Shown: piece after piece, positions 35,122 to 42,600 of the stretch | Numbering within the stretch: position 1 is the first letter of the stretch | Layout: each line of letters starts with the position of its first letter | Source of the DNA: Eubacterium oxidoreducens | Lineage (GTDB): Bacteria; Bacillota; Clostridia; Lachnospirales; Lachnospiraceae | Direction of reading: 5' to 3' | DNA: 64,000 nucleotides | Assembly (NCBI RefSeq): GCF_900104415.1 | Contig: NZ_FMXR01000004.1 | Span: 124,001-188,000 of the forward strand | Program-made: the position numbers and the translations under genes | Notes under the pieces: generated by a model | What the model saw: only the letters and a program-made list of their open reading frames with translations | Told to the model about the DNA's origin: nothing | Database searches by the model: none

Positions 35122-35754
35122 ATGAAGATTGCAGTAGTAGCAGCAAATGGCCGTGTAGCACAGAAAGTAGTCAAGGAAGCACAGGAGAGAGGATTTGATG
35201 TGACTGCCTTTGCGCGTGAGGATGAAAACAAATCTGGTGCAGCAACATACATCAAGAAGGATATCATGGATCTTACAAAGGAAGATTTGGCAGGCTTCGA
35301 AGCTGTAGTAGATGGATTCGGAGCATGGAAGGACGAGGAGCAACCTATGCACGTAAAGACTTCGCAGCACCTTTGCGATATTCTTTCGGGTACAGGTACA
35401 CGCCTTCTTATTGTAGGTGGAGCAGGAAGTCTTTATGTTAATCCGGAGCATACAGTAGTTGTGTGTGATGGACCTGATTTCCCGAGCGAGTTCATGCCTC
35501 TTGCTAAGGCTCAGGGGGAGGAACTGGCGAAACTGCGTGACAGGAATGACGTTAATTGGACGTTTATCAGTCCGGCAGGAGATTTCCAGGCCGACGGCGA
35601 GCGAAGCGGAAAGTATATTCTTGCAGGAGAGGAACTGACACTTAATAGCAAGGGCGAGAGCATTATCAGCTATGCGGACTATGCCATTGCTATGGTTGAC
35701 GAAATTGAAAAGGGTAACCACATCCAGCAGAGAATCAGTGTTGTGAGGGAATAA
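35122..35754 (+). CDS. NAD(P)-binding Rossmann protein (YwnB/NmrA-like)
   Basis: A 210-residue short NAD(P)-binding protein. The N-terminal MKIAVVAANGRVAQKVV is a GxxGxxG-like dinucleotide motif (AANGRVA), followed by LLIVGGAGSLYV and the YADYAIAMVDEIE C-terminus of the NmrA/YwnB group. Such proteins act as quinone or aldehyde reductases or redox sensors. Start is the ATG after AAGGAGG. Its promoter shares an operator with the Rrf2 regulator downstream, a common gene pair in Firmicutes for electrophile or oxidative stress. Confidence 0.8.
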   Translation: MKIAVVAANGRVAQKVVKEAQERGFDVTAFAREDENKSGAATYIKKDIMDLTKEDLAGFEAVVDGFGAWKDEEQPMHVKTSQHLCDILSGTGTRLLIVGGAGSLYVNPEHTVVVCDGPDFPSEFMPLAKAQGEELAKLRDRNDVNWTFISPAGDFQADGERSGKYILAGEELTLNSKGESIISYADYAIAMVDEIEKGNHIQQRISVVRE

Positions 35755-35779
35755 TTAAAGACAGCTGGCAATATCTGTA

Positions 35780-35813
35780 TTGACAGACGACATGTAATGA
35801 CATATATTACATG
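35780..35813 (+). promoter_or_regulatory. Autoregulatory promoter and perfect palindromic operator of the Rrf2 gene
   Basis: TTGACA at 35780-35785, 17-base spacer, TATATT at 35803-35808. The palindrome CATGTAAT-N7-ATTACATG (35791-35813) is perfect in both 8-base arms and spans spacer and -10, so a bound dimer would block polymerase. Confidence 0.85.
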
Positions 35814-35828
35814 CAGGAGGTTGGATTA

Positions 35829-36272
35829 ATGCAGATTACAAGTAAATTTACGATAGCGGTTCATGTTATCACTGCTATTGACTACTTTAGTGAGACAGAG
35901 ACGGTGACGAGTAATTTCCTTGCAGGTAGTGTCGGAGCCAATCCTGTCATTGTTCGGAATGTTATGGGAAGTCTCAAGGAGGCTGGTATTATTGATATCA
36001 GCCAGGGAAAGAGCGGAATCACACTTGCAAAAGAATTGTCCGAGACAACATTTTTTGATGTCTATAAGGCTGTTGATTGTGTAAATGACGAAGGACTGTT
36101 CCACTTTCATGAAAATCCGAACATAGAATGTCCTGTGGGCAGGAATATTCACAAGTCCATTGACGGTAAACTTTTGAAAGTTCAACAGGCTATGGAAGAT
36201 GAATTGAAGCGGATTACCCTTGCAGATGTTGTAGAGGACACTCGCAAAGAAATTTTAAGCGAGGGGACTTAA
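35829..36272 (+). CDS. Rrf2-family redox-type regulator (YwnA-like)
   Basis: A 147-residue Rrf2-type winged-helix repressor. MQITSKFTIAVHVITAIDYF and the recognition region GANPVIVRNVMGSLKEAGII are typical. It has Cys near residues 83 and 101 (AVDCVNDE and NIECPVG) that could sense thiol-reactive compounds, but it lacks the three-Cys Fe-S signature of IscR. The ATG follows CAGGAGG. Operators before this gene and the NAD(P)-binding gene are of one type, so the pair forms a small autoregulated stress regulon. Confidence 0.87.
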   Translation: MQITSKFTIAVHVITAIDYFSETETVTSNFLAGSVGANPVIVRNVMGSLKEAGIIDISQGKSGITLAKELSETTFFDVYKAVDCVNDEGLFHFHENPNIECPVGRNIHKSIDGKLLKVQQAMEDELKRITLADVVEDTRKEILSEGT

Positions 36273-36294
36273 AGGAACAATTGGGTGGAAAATG

Positions 36295-36328
36295 AGGTCT
36301 CCGTAGAACAATCTACGGAGATCTTTTT
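36295..36328 (+). terminator. Intrinsic terminator after the Rrf2 gene
   Basis: AGGTCTCCGTAG pairs with CTACGGAGATCT over a six-base loop, followed by T residues. Confidence 0.85.
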
Positions 36329-36330
36329 GG

Positions 36331-36552
36331 ATGGTGGATCATTATGGAGCCAAAAGAGTACCTTTATACATTTCGAATATCATTCACACGACCATTGTTA
36401 CTACGGTTGATGACGATGGGCGGCCTGTGACTGCCACCATTGATATGATGGACAGCGATGAAAATGGTCTGTATTTCCTTACGGCAAAGTGTAAAGGTTT
36501 TTATGGTCGTCTGAAAAAGAGAGGATTTCTTGCATTGGCAAAAGAAGCTTAA
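36331..36552 (+). pseudogene. Partial copy of the pyridoxamine oxidase-like gene
   Basis: A 73-residue frame (IIHTTIVTTVDDDGRPVTAT ... LYFLTAKCKGFYGRLKKR) closely matches residues 10-70 of the full gene at 36607. It stops right after this part and is followed by its own terminator, so it lacks most of the flavin-binding barrel and the ferredoxin domain. No good ribosome site. Probably a remnant of a tandem duplication. Confidence 0.7.
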
Positions 36553-36556
36553 GGAT

Positions 36557-36591
36557 GAGACTCTGAGGTGTTTACTTCAGAGTCTTTTTTT
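36557..36591 (+). terminator. Intrinsic terminator
   Basis: AGACTCTGA pairs with TCAGAGTCT over a short loop, followed by seven T. Confidence 0.85.
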
Positions 36592-36606
36592 AGAAGGATG
36601 TGGAAT

Positions 36607-37281
36607 ATGGAAACTAAGGAATATCTGAAATACATAGTGGAAGAAATCCATACAACTATTGTGGCAACGGTAGATGATGAAGGTCTTCCTGTCACAGCTG
36701 CTATAGATATGATGGATTATGATAATGACAGTTTATATTTCCTTACAGCGAAAGGAAAAGGATTTTATGACAGGCTGATAAAAAGACAGTTTCTTTCGCT
36801 TACGGCAATGAAGGGTGAGGATACCATGTCAAGTGTTGCAGTATCCATCCGTGGTAAAGTAAGAGACCTTGGACATGACAAGATACCGGAGCTATTTAAG
36901 AAAAATCCATACATGCATCAGATATATCCGACGGAAGAATCCATGAAGGCACTAACAGTATTTCAGATATATGAGGGAACTGGTGAGTGGTTCGATCTCT
37001 CCAAGAAGCCTATAGAAAGGGCATCCTTTCACTTTGGAAAAGTAGAAATTAAGCGGGAAGGATATTTTGTCACAGATAATTGTACCGGATGCGGAAGCTG
37101 CTTATCTGTTTGTCCCCAGAGCTGTATCATTACTACCAGGATTCCGTATGTCATAGAGCAGGAACATTGTCTGCACTGTGGTAATTGTATGAGCGCCTGT
37201 CCCACAGGGGCGATAATTAGGAGCCAGATACCGTTCGAGGCGTATTTTGCCGAGTTACGGGATCGGGTCCGTGCGGACTGA
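36607..37281 (+). CDS. Pyridoxamine oxidase-like flavoprotein fused to a 2[4Fe-4S] ferredoxin domain
   Basis: A 224-residue fusion. Residues 1-140 are a pyridoxamine 5'-phosphate oxidase-like split barrel that usually binds FMN or a related flavin (TTIVATVDDEGLPVTAAID, LYFLTAKGKGFYDRL). Residues about 155-215 form a bacterial ferredoxin domain with two CxxCxxCxxxC clusters (CTGCGSCLSVCP and CLHCGNCMSACP). It probably moves electrons between ferredoxin and a small substrate; the substrate is unknown. The start has AGAAGGATG upstream. It stands in a redox cassette with the Rrf2 and NAD(P)-binding genes. Confidence 0.85.
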   Translation: METKEYLKYIVEEIHTTIVATVDDEGLPVTAAIDMMDYDNDSLYFLTAKGKGFYDRLIKRQFLSLTAMKGEDTMSSVAVSIRGKVRDLGHDKIPELFKKNPYMHQIYPTEESMKALTVFQIYEGTGEWFDLSKKPIERASFHFGKVEIKREGYFVTDNCTGCGSCLSVCPQSCIITTRIPYVIEQEHCLHCGNCMSACPTGAIIRSQIPFEAYFAELRDRVRAD

Positions 37282-37321
37282 GTCAGATAATAAACTGTCG
37301 TTATTAGAGGAGATGAAAGCT

Positions 37322-38125
37322 ATGTCAAAGAATACAAAACAGGAAGAACGTCTTGATTATCTTGTAGAAGAGTTCAAGGCAGATTCTGCTGAATATAAGG
37401 AATTACAGACTCCAACTAGTACGGAAGATAAAAGACGAATCTTAAGGTCGCTTATGAACATCCGTATGCCAAAAGAATTGTCCTCTGAAGTAATGAAAGT
37501 ACAGGATGAATATCTGACAGAAAGAGCGACTGAAAAGGGTGTGGTGAACCTATCAGACATCCCAGTTATCAGGGATGGACTTTCTATCTGGCAAGGAGAT
37601 ATCACAAGACTTTCGGTGGATGCTATTGTGAATGCGGCTAATTCGCAGATGCTCGGTTGTTTTGTCCCGATGCATACTTGCATAGATAACTGTATCCATA
37701 CTTTTGCAGGAGTGCAATTAAGAGCTGAGTGCAACAGGCAGATGAATGAACTCCGGATCAGATATGGACGAGACTATGAACAGCCGACCGCCGTTCCAAT
37801 GCTCACTGAAGCGTATAATCTTCCGGCAAAGAAAGTGATTCATATAGTAGGCCCAATCGTACAATACAAACTTACTCCGGAATTGGAAAAGGATTTGGAG
37901 AACTGCTATAGAAACACTTTGGATATGTGTGCTGAAAATGGCCTGAAGAGCGTTGCTTTTTGCTGTATTTCAACAGGGGTATTTCGTTTTCCAAATAAAA
38001 AAGCAGCTGAGATTGCGGTTAAGACTGTATCAGAATGGCTCCGTGATAATCCCGGTAAGGTAGAAAGGGTGATATTTAATGTTTTCAAAGATGAGGATAA
38101 GGCCATTTATGAAAAACTTATATGA
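37322..38125 (+). CDS. Zinc-containing macrodomain protein (ADP-ribosyl hydrolase)
   Basis: A 267-residue macrodomain protein. An N-terminal helical part of about 70 residues precedes the macro fold: WQGDITRLSVDAIVNAANSQMLGCF, the Cys/His zinc-binding insert (MHTCIDNCIHTFAGVQLR), and CCISTGVFRFPNKKAAEI. These insert residues are characteristic of zinc macrodomains that remove ADP-ribose placed by SirTM-type enzymes. Start ATG is spaced seven bases from AGAGGAG. The stop is a double TGA. The partner sirtuin normally follows; here only a damaged start of such a gene is found. Confidence 0.85.
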   Translation: MSKNTKQEERLDYLVEEFKADSAEYKELQTPTSTEDKRRILRSLMNIRMPKELSSEVMKVQDEYLTERATEKGVVNLSDIPVIRDGLSIWQGDITRLSVDAIVNAANSQMLGCFVPMHTCIDNCIHTFAGVQLRAECNRQMNELRIRYGRDYEQPTAVPMLTEAYNLPAKKVIHIVGPIVQYKLTPELEKDLENCYRNTLDMCAENGLKSVAFCCISTGVFRFPNKKAAEIAVKTVSEWLRDNPGKVERVIFNVFKDEDKAIYEKLI

Positions 38126-38280
38126 TGATATGCCTAATGGTTATCAGGAAACTATAGAGAAAGGAACATGAAGATTCTCATGTCTACGAATAAAATCAGA
38201 ATATGCTGCAGATGATACGTATTTTGTTTTATTCTTTAAAATCGGCAGATTATTTAGTGGGATTATTACAAAAGAAGGAG
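38109..38280 (+). pseudogene. Probable remnant of a SirTM-like sirtuin start
   Basis: An ATG overlapping the macrodomain gene end opens MKNLYDDMPNGYQETIEKGT and then meets TGA at 38169. In shifted frames the text continues to SLKSADYLV, the place where a sirtuin would enter its GAGAGLS nucleotide motif, but that motif is absent. Zinc macrodomain genes are usually followed by SirTM, so this is best read as a decayed copy. The assignment is inferential. Confidence 0.4.
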
Positions 38281-38724
38281 TTTAATCTTGCAGAGTTGTC
38301 GGCTACAGTCTGGAAAGACCTTGACTGGAGATTGGTAAAAAATGTGTGGATCCGGATTGAAGGAGAGACAATTGGCCGGCAAGTATCTGAGCCGCTATCT
38401 TTTTATGATGCGGTTATAGGAATGTGCAGAGCACACAGTACTTATGAATCAAATGAAGGACGGCGGTTCTCTTCAAGGGAAGAGCTTTTTAGATTTCTTT
38501 ATAAAAACGACAATGAATTGACGCTGTCTTATGAAATCGCTGATTTTGTGAGAAAAGGAAAAGCTGTCAATGAAAAATGGAAATGGGAGAAATATATAGA
38601 AAAAGCGAGGATCACTCCGGAGGCTGTATCGGCTTGCGAAAAATGCAAATATCTTTGGCCAGAATCACATTGTATTGATTACATGCTTTTGTATGGTATG
38701 ATCGAAAAGTGTGAGAACATATGA
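38203..38724 (+). CDS. Unrecognised protein, possibly a fragment
   Basis: A 173-residue open frame with plausible composition (VWKDLDWRLVKNVWIRIEGE ... WKWEKYIEKARITPEAVSAC), but no RBS before the ATG and an N-terminus that overlaps the damaged sirtuin-like sequence. The C-terminus has CEKCKYLWPESHC, a possible metal site. I do not recognise the family. It may be the tail of a longer gene whose front has been lost by deletion. Confidence 0.45.
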   Translation: MLQMIRILFYSLKSADYLVGLLQKKEFNLAELSATVWKDLDWRLVKNVWIRIEGETIGRQVSEPLSFYDAVIGMCRAHSTYESNEGRRFSSREELFRFLYKNDNELTLSYEIADFVRKGKAVNEKWKWEKYIEKARITPEAVSACEKCKYLWPESHCIDYMLLYGMIEKCENI

Positions 38725-38799
38725 GTTAAGTCTCAAAAAATGCGTAAGGTTGTGATGAAGAGAGTCAATGATTATGTTTGACAATATTGCGCCAATGTC

Positions 38800-38829
38800 T
38801 TGAATTGCGCATACAATTTGGACTATAAT
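38800..38829 (+). promoter_or_regulatory. Promoter of the McrC-like/SIR2 operon
   Basis: TTGAAT at 38800-38805, an 18-base spacer and TATAAT at 38824-38829, about 150 bases before the TTG start at 38979. Confidence 0.65.
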
Positions 38830-38978
38830 TATTATCGTGATTGTGGCTATAATAATGATAAAACTTATATACGAAAACATTTTGTAGAGAGTACCGTATA
38901 CTATTAGAGGTAATAACGATTTATGTCTTAAAGATATGTGATTTTTTATACACATAGTATGTGTGGGAGGAAGATTCG

Positions 38979-39713
38979 TTGGAAGAAAACGGCGAGTATA
39001 CTATTTGCGCGGAGGTGTTTGGGAAGGAAATTGAAATGTGGTTGCGAAGCCAGGGGGATTATATCGAATCTGTGTGCGTGGATTCGATATTATGAAAAAA
39101 ACATATTAAATATAATCCTTATGAAATGATAACGGAAATTAAGGTGGATAATAAGTCTGCTACGGAAATGTCTTATAGAAATGCGTGGCTTGATATGTTT
39201 TTTATAAAGTGTTTATATGGAATCCTGTTTGATGGAGCATGGCTATGGGAAGAGTATATAAATACTCTTGTTGATGATTATTTTTATCATCCAATGAATA
39301 AAGCAGGGAAGGATAAGCAGTGGCTTTTTAGCGGTAAAACAGGTCTTATCTATCCTGATTTTATAGGAAAAGATGCAGATAATCGAATAATAGCGGATGC
39401 AAAGTACAAGCCTATAAGCAATATTGCTAATCATGATTACCTGCAGCTTTTAGCGTATATGTTTAGGTTTGATGCTAAGAAAGCCTTTTATTTTTATCCT
39501 GAAGCTGCAGATCAGGAAGATAAAGAGCTGAGGTTGAATAGAGGTTCTACTTTTGAAGATAATGTTGTAGCCAGAGATGATGTTAGCCTTATAAAGCATG
39601 GCTTGAAAATACCACGAAACACAATCAATTACCAGGATTTTGAAATTAAGATAAAAGATAGTGAAATTGAGTTTATGAAGCTATTTAATATGGTTGGAGG
39701 GAAGAGAGTATGA
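38979..39713 (+). CDS. McrC-like PD-(D/E)XK nuclease, with an in-frame TGA near the start
   Basis: From a TTG after GGGAGG the frame reads 38 codons (LEENGEYTICAEVFGKEIEM ...), meets TGA at 39093, and continues in frame to 39713. The part after the TGA resembles the C-terminal nuclease of McrC: LYGILFDGAWLWEEYI, then IYPDFIGKDADNRIIADAKYKP with Asp and Asp-Ala-Lys, and DYLQLLAYMF. The ATG at 39126 has no ribosome site, so reading across the TGA would be the simplest route, or the N-terminus is a deletion junction. An McrB partner is absent. Its true stop is a TGA that overlaps the SIR2 start (ATGA). Confidence 0.6.
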
Positions 39714-41266
39714 CAATGGAAGAATTGGTGGAGAATTTTAATACAACCCCCTTTTTATTTGTGGGTTCCGGAATGTCTAGAAGATATCTAAATCTTCCAG
39801 ATTGGAAAGGACTTTTAAAGCATTTTGTTAATCAGCTAGGAAAGGATGAATTTGCATATAATGCTTTTGAAAATAAAGCAAAATCTGATGAATGCAAGGC
39901 TGGAATTATGCCAAAGATTGCTGAGTTAATTCAAAAGGATTACGATGCAAAATGGTTTGCAGAACCAGCTATTAGAACAGCTGATGAACACGCATTAGAA
40001 GCAATACATAGAGGGGTATCTCCATTTAAGGTCGAAATCGCAGAGTATATAAGAAACAATTGTCTGAGACAAGATAGTTATAAAGAGGAGTTAGATGAAC
40101 TCAGGCAACTGTCTGAAAGGAGTATATCAGGGGTTATTACTACAAATTATGATAAACTTCTTGAACAAATTTTTGGTGGATATTCGACTTATGTAGGACA
40201 AAATGAGCTTATTTTTTCTGCATTACAAGGTGTGGCTGAAATATATAAAATACATGGGGACATAGATAAGCCTGACAGTATAGTGATCAATGAGGATGAC
40301 TATGTTGAGTTTGAATCTAAAAGCGCATATCTTGCAGCAAAGCTTCTTACGATTTTTATGGAATATCCAATAATATTTATGGGCTATTCTATAAGTGATT
40401 CTAATATCATCAACATCATAAAAGCTATAGTTGAATGCTTAAATGATGAGCAGCTTAAAATGTTGGAAGACAGATTTATATTTGTAGAGTATAGGGAAAA
40501 TTTTGTTGGAACTGAAATCACGCCTTATGTGATTATGGAAGGAGATAAACCTCTTTCAATGAAAAGAGTGATATTGTCAGATTTTATGCTATTATATAAG
40601 GCTTTAGAGAACAAAAGAGCTAAATTGCCTGTTAAGATTTTGCGAAGATTTAAACAGGAGATTTATGACTATACTATCACAAGTGTACCAACGGGACATT
40701 TGAGAGTGGCAGCATTGGACGATAAAAGGGTAGGAGATGAGGAATTAGTTTTATCAATTGGAAGAATGTCGGATTACGGACTCAAGGGACTTAGAGGAAT
40801 AAGACCAAATGAGTGGTATAGAAATATCATATTAAACGATCTTGATTTTACAGCTGATGATCTTTTGGAATATGCATTTCCTTCGTTGATAAAGCAGAAC
40901 TCAGGCCGATTACCAATAAATAAATACTTAAATGAGGCTACTAAGAAATTCGAGGAATGTGAAAAAGTTGCTGCGGCATTGGACTTTGAACACATCATAT
41001 CTAATACAATAAAGCGAAATAGGAGATGTTTAGGTCAATATACATCAGTGACACAAATATGGAATCAAGAGAAATTATCGTTAGAAAGAGCGACAAGATT
41101 GATTTCACATCTGCCTGAAGACAAGATAGATGTATCTGAATTAGAAAAAATATTACAAGAAATTTTTTCTAATGATGCTAATGTATTAGAAACTGCTCCA
41201 GATGGAACAAGAAGCCATATTAGAAGATTGATATTGGTATATGACTATTTAAAGTGGCGGAAATAA
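39710..41266 (+). CDS. SIR2-domain protein, probable anti-phage NADase
   Basis: A 518-residue protein with a SIR2-like N-terminal domain: PFLFVGSGMSRRYLNLPDW, the VITTNYDKLLEQIFGG block, the catalytic-type IYKIHGDIDKPDSIV His, and PIIFMGYSISDSNI. The C-terminal 250 residues are unrecognised and may sense infection. SIR2 proteins in defence islands usually destroy NAD to abort infection. ATGA overlap with the nuclease gene indicates one operon, so the two may work as a unit; that pairing is inference. Confidence 0.82.
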   Translation: MTMEELVENFNTTPFLFVGSGMSRRYLNLPDWKGLLKHFVNQLGKDEFAYNAFENKAKSDECKAGIMPKIAELIQKDYDAKWFAEPAIRTADEHALEAIHRGVSPFKVEIAEYIRNNCLRQDSYKEELDELRQLSERSISGVITTNYDKLLEQIFGGYSTYVGQNELIFSALQGVAEIYKIHGDIDKPDSIVINEDDYVEFESKSAYLAAKLLTIFMEYPIIFMGYSISDSNIINIIKAIVECLNDEQLKMLEDRFIFVEYRENFVGTEITPYVIMEGDKPLSMKRVILSDFMLLYKALENKRAKLPVKILRRFKQEIYDYTITSVPTGHLRVAALDDKRVGDEELVLSIGRMSDYGLKGLRGIRPNEWYRNIILNDLDFTADDLLEYAFPSLIKQNSGRLPINKYLNEATKKFEECEKVAAALDFEHIISNTIKRNRRCLGQYTSVTQIWNQEKLSLERATRLISHLPEDKIDVSELEKILQEIFSNDANVLETAPDGTRSHIRRLILVYDYLKWRK

Positions 41267-41272
41267 AAAGAA

Positions 41273-41383
41273 CTTCACGACTAAAGCATTTGTAAACAAA
41301 CACCGCTCGTGAAGCCCTTGTAATTCCGTCATCAACGCTTTTGAATTAAGCATCTATAAATAGACACCGAAAGCAAAAACGTT
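41273..41383 (+). repeat. Two tandem hairpins with a conserved loop and different stems
   Basis: Unit 1: CTTCACGA (41273) pairs with TCGTGAAG (41307). Unit 2: AACGCTTTTG (41334) pairs with CAAAAACGTT (41374) with one mismatch. The loops share a motif close to AAGCATYTRTAAAYARACACCG (17 of 22 identical), while the stems are unrelated. It starts seven bases after the SIR2 stop. This could be a structured RNA or recombination sites. Confidence 0.5.
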
Positions 41384-42007
41384 ATGTAATCTAGTTCCTG
41401 TTAATTATACAATTAGGATATGATTATGTAAATATGTTTTTGATATTTGATGAGAACTAATCTTAAAGTGATAGAAAATGCCTATTTAAATTCGTAAAAA
41501 TTATTGATTTTTCATGTTGGCATGTGGTAGCTTAACGTAAGCGAAAGAGGTGTACGTTTTCGGACTGCACTGGGGAAGTCACTCGGTGGCTTCCTTTTTT
41601 GTTGTATAGAACACAAAAAAGACTTGATTTGTACTACTATGCGCCTATATTTCACTTTATACGCACAGGAGAACGTGTTAGAATAACATTGTAGTTCAAA
41701 TGGGGCTACGAGGATGTTTTTGACGGCATCTGTAAAAAGACTCTTATCTTTGCTCTGCATACGGATGCATTGTGCGAAAGAAATTTACGTCAGTGATATT
41801 TTTTTGACTACGAATTTTTGACGCAATATGCATTGATATGACAGGGAATCGGAAAGTTCCATATTAGTACGACACGCATTATTACAAATATGCAAAACAT
41901 AAGGGACACATGTGAAGCAATATGCAAAACAGTTTGTTGTCCTTTGTGTCAAATAATTTCAATTTAATAACTATCTCAAACAAGGAACAACTTGTATGAG
42001 AATCATT
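41384..42007 (+). other. Gene-free stretch with repeat copy 1
   Basis: No gene is supported. It contains repeat copy 1 (41481-41622) and, near 41890-41960, a direct repeat of ATATGCAAAACA flanked by GGGACACA and TGTGTC. The remainder shows only short frames without ribosome sites and reads like decayed sequence. Confidence 0.5.
41481..41622 (+). repeat. 142-base direct repeat, copy 1 (orphan, -10 altered)
   Basis: Aligns without gaps to 45460-45601 with five differences. It keeps the TTGATT -35-like hexamer and the terminator GGAAGTCAC-TCG-GTGGCTTCC with T run, but the -10 reads TAGCTT instead of TAGAAT. No Abi gene remains upstream, only the last few codons' worth of shared sequence. Confidence 0.8.
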
Positions 42008-42051
42008 AAAGACATTTCAATTAGTAGAAATACTAATCGGGATGTCTTTTA
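42008..42051 (+). terminator. Intrinsic terminator
   Basis: Stem AAAGACAT ... ATGTCTTT with a perfect inner ATTAGTA-GAAA-TACTAAT, followed by T residues; no intact gene lies directly upstream. Confidence 0.7.
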
Positions 42052-42093
42052 TGTTTTCTCGAACCTTACAAATTTTATGAAAGGAGAAAAGCC

Positions 42094-42318
42094 GTGGGAA
42101 AGAAAAAGATAAAAGCTCCTGAGATTGATTATCTCAAAGAATATTCGGTACCAAGATTTGTGACTGAAGAAACAATGTGTGAGAAATATGATCTCTCAGA
42201 AACACAGTGTAGAAAGATGGCTAGAGCTGCTAATGCATTTTTTGAAATTAGAAAAGCACAATTGATTGACAGAATTGTTTTCGAAGAAGTTTATAAGGAA
42301 CAGCTTAGAGAACTTTGA
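42094..42318 (+). CDS. Small helix-turn-helix-like element protein
   Basis: A 74-residue basic protein starting at GTG after AAAGGAG (MGKKKIKAPEIDYLKEY). The middle (VTEETMCEKYDLSETQCRKMARAANAFF) has helix-turn-helix character, similar in size to excisionase-like proteins of Clostridia elements. Not associated with an integrase here, so it may be a leftover of another mobile element. Family uncertain. Confidence 0.58.
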   Translation: MGKKKIKAPEIDYLKEYSVPRFVTEETMCEKYDLSETQCRKMARAANAFFEIRKAQLIDRIVFEEVYKEQLREL

Positions 42319-42600
42319 TATCATCTGCCTGATCTTTTTTCTGCAAAACTTGAGCAGAAATTGTCTCTCCACCACTGTTCTTTTGCAATTCCGTTATGGT
42401 TTCGTAATTCCCCTCTGTGTTTCCGGCGCCGTTATTATTATCTCCGGATTCATTTGACGAATGGGAACCACGATTTGTGACAAGAATTTTCAACAAAATA
42501 AATTTATTTTTTTTTGCACTTCTTTCTTATCCACATTAGAATCTTCCAATCGCAGGACAAACAAAACGCTGCCGTTTTTTCCGGCAGCGTTTTGGGTTTT
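42319..42600. other. Intergenic remnant and bidirectional terminator
   Basis: Up to 42560 the minus strand has a short hydrophilic frame (NESGDNNNGAGNTEGNYETI) without start signals, perhaps a relic. At 42563-42593 AAAACGCTGCCG pairs with CGGCAGCGTTTT and T runs lie on both sides, serving the convergent surface protein gene. Confidence 0.6.

Noticed and set aside
35068-35721. 217-residue minus-strand frame
   Set aside because: Lies fully opposite the NAD(P)-binding gene, which has promoter, ribosome site and family motifs.
41512-41760. 82-residue minus-strand frame over repeat copy 1
   Set aside because: No start signals, and the homologous copy 2 shows promoter and terminator structure on the other strand instead.
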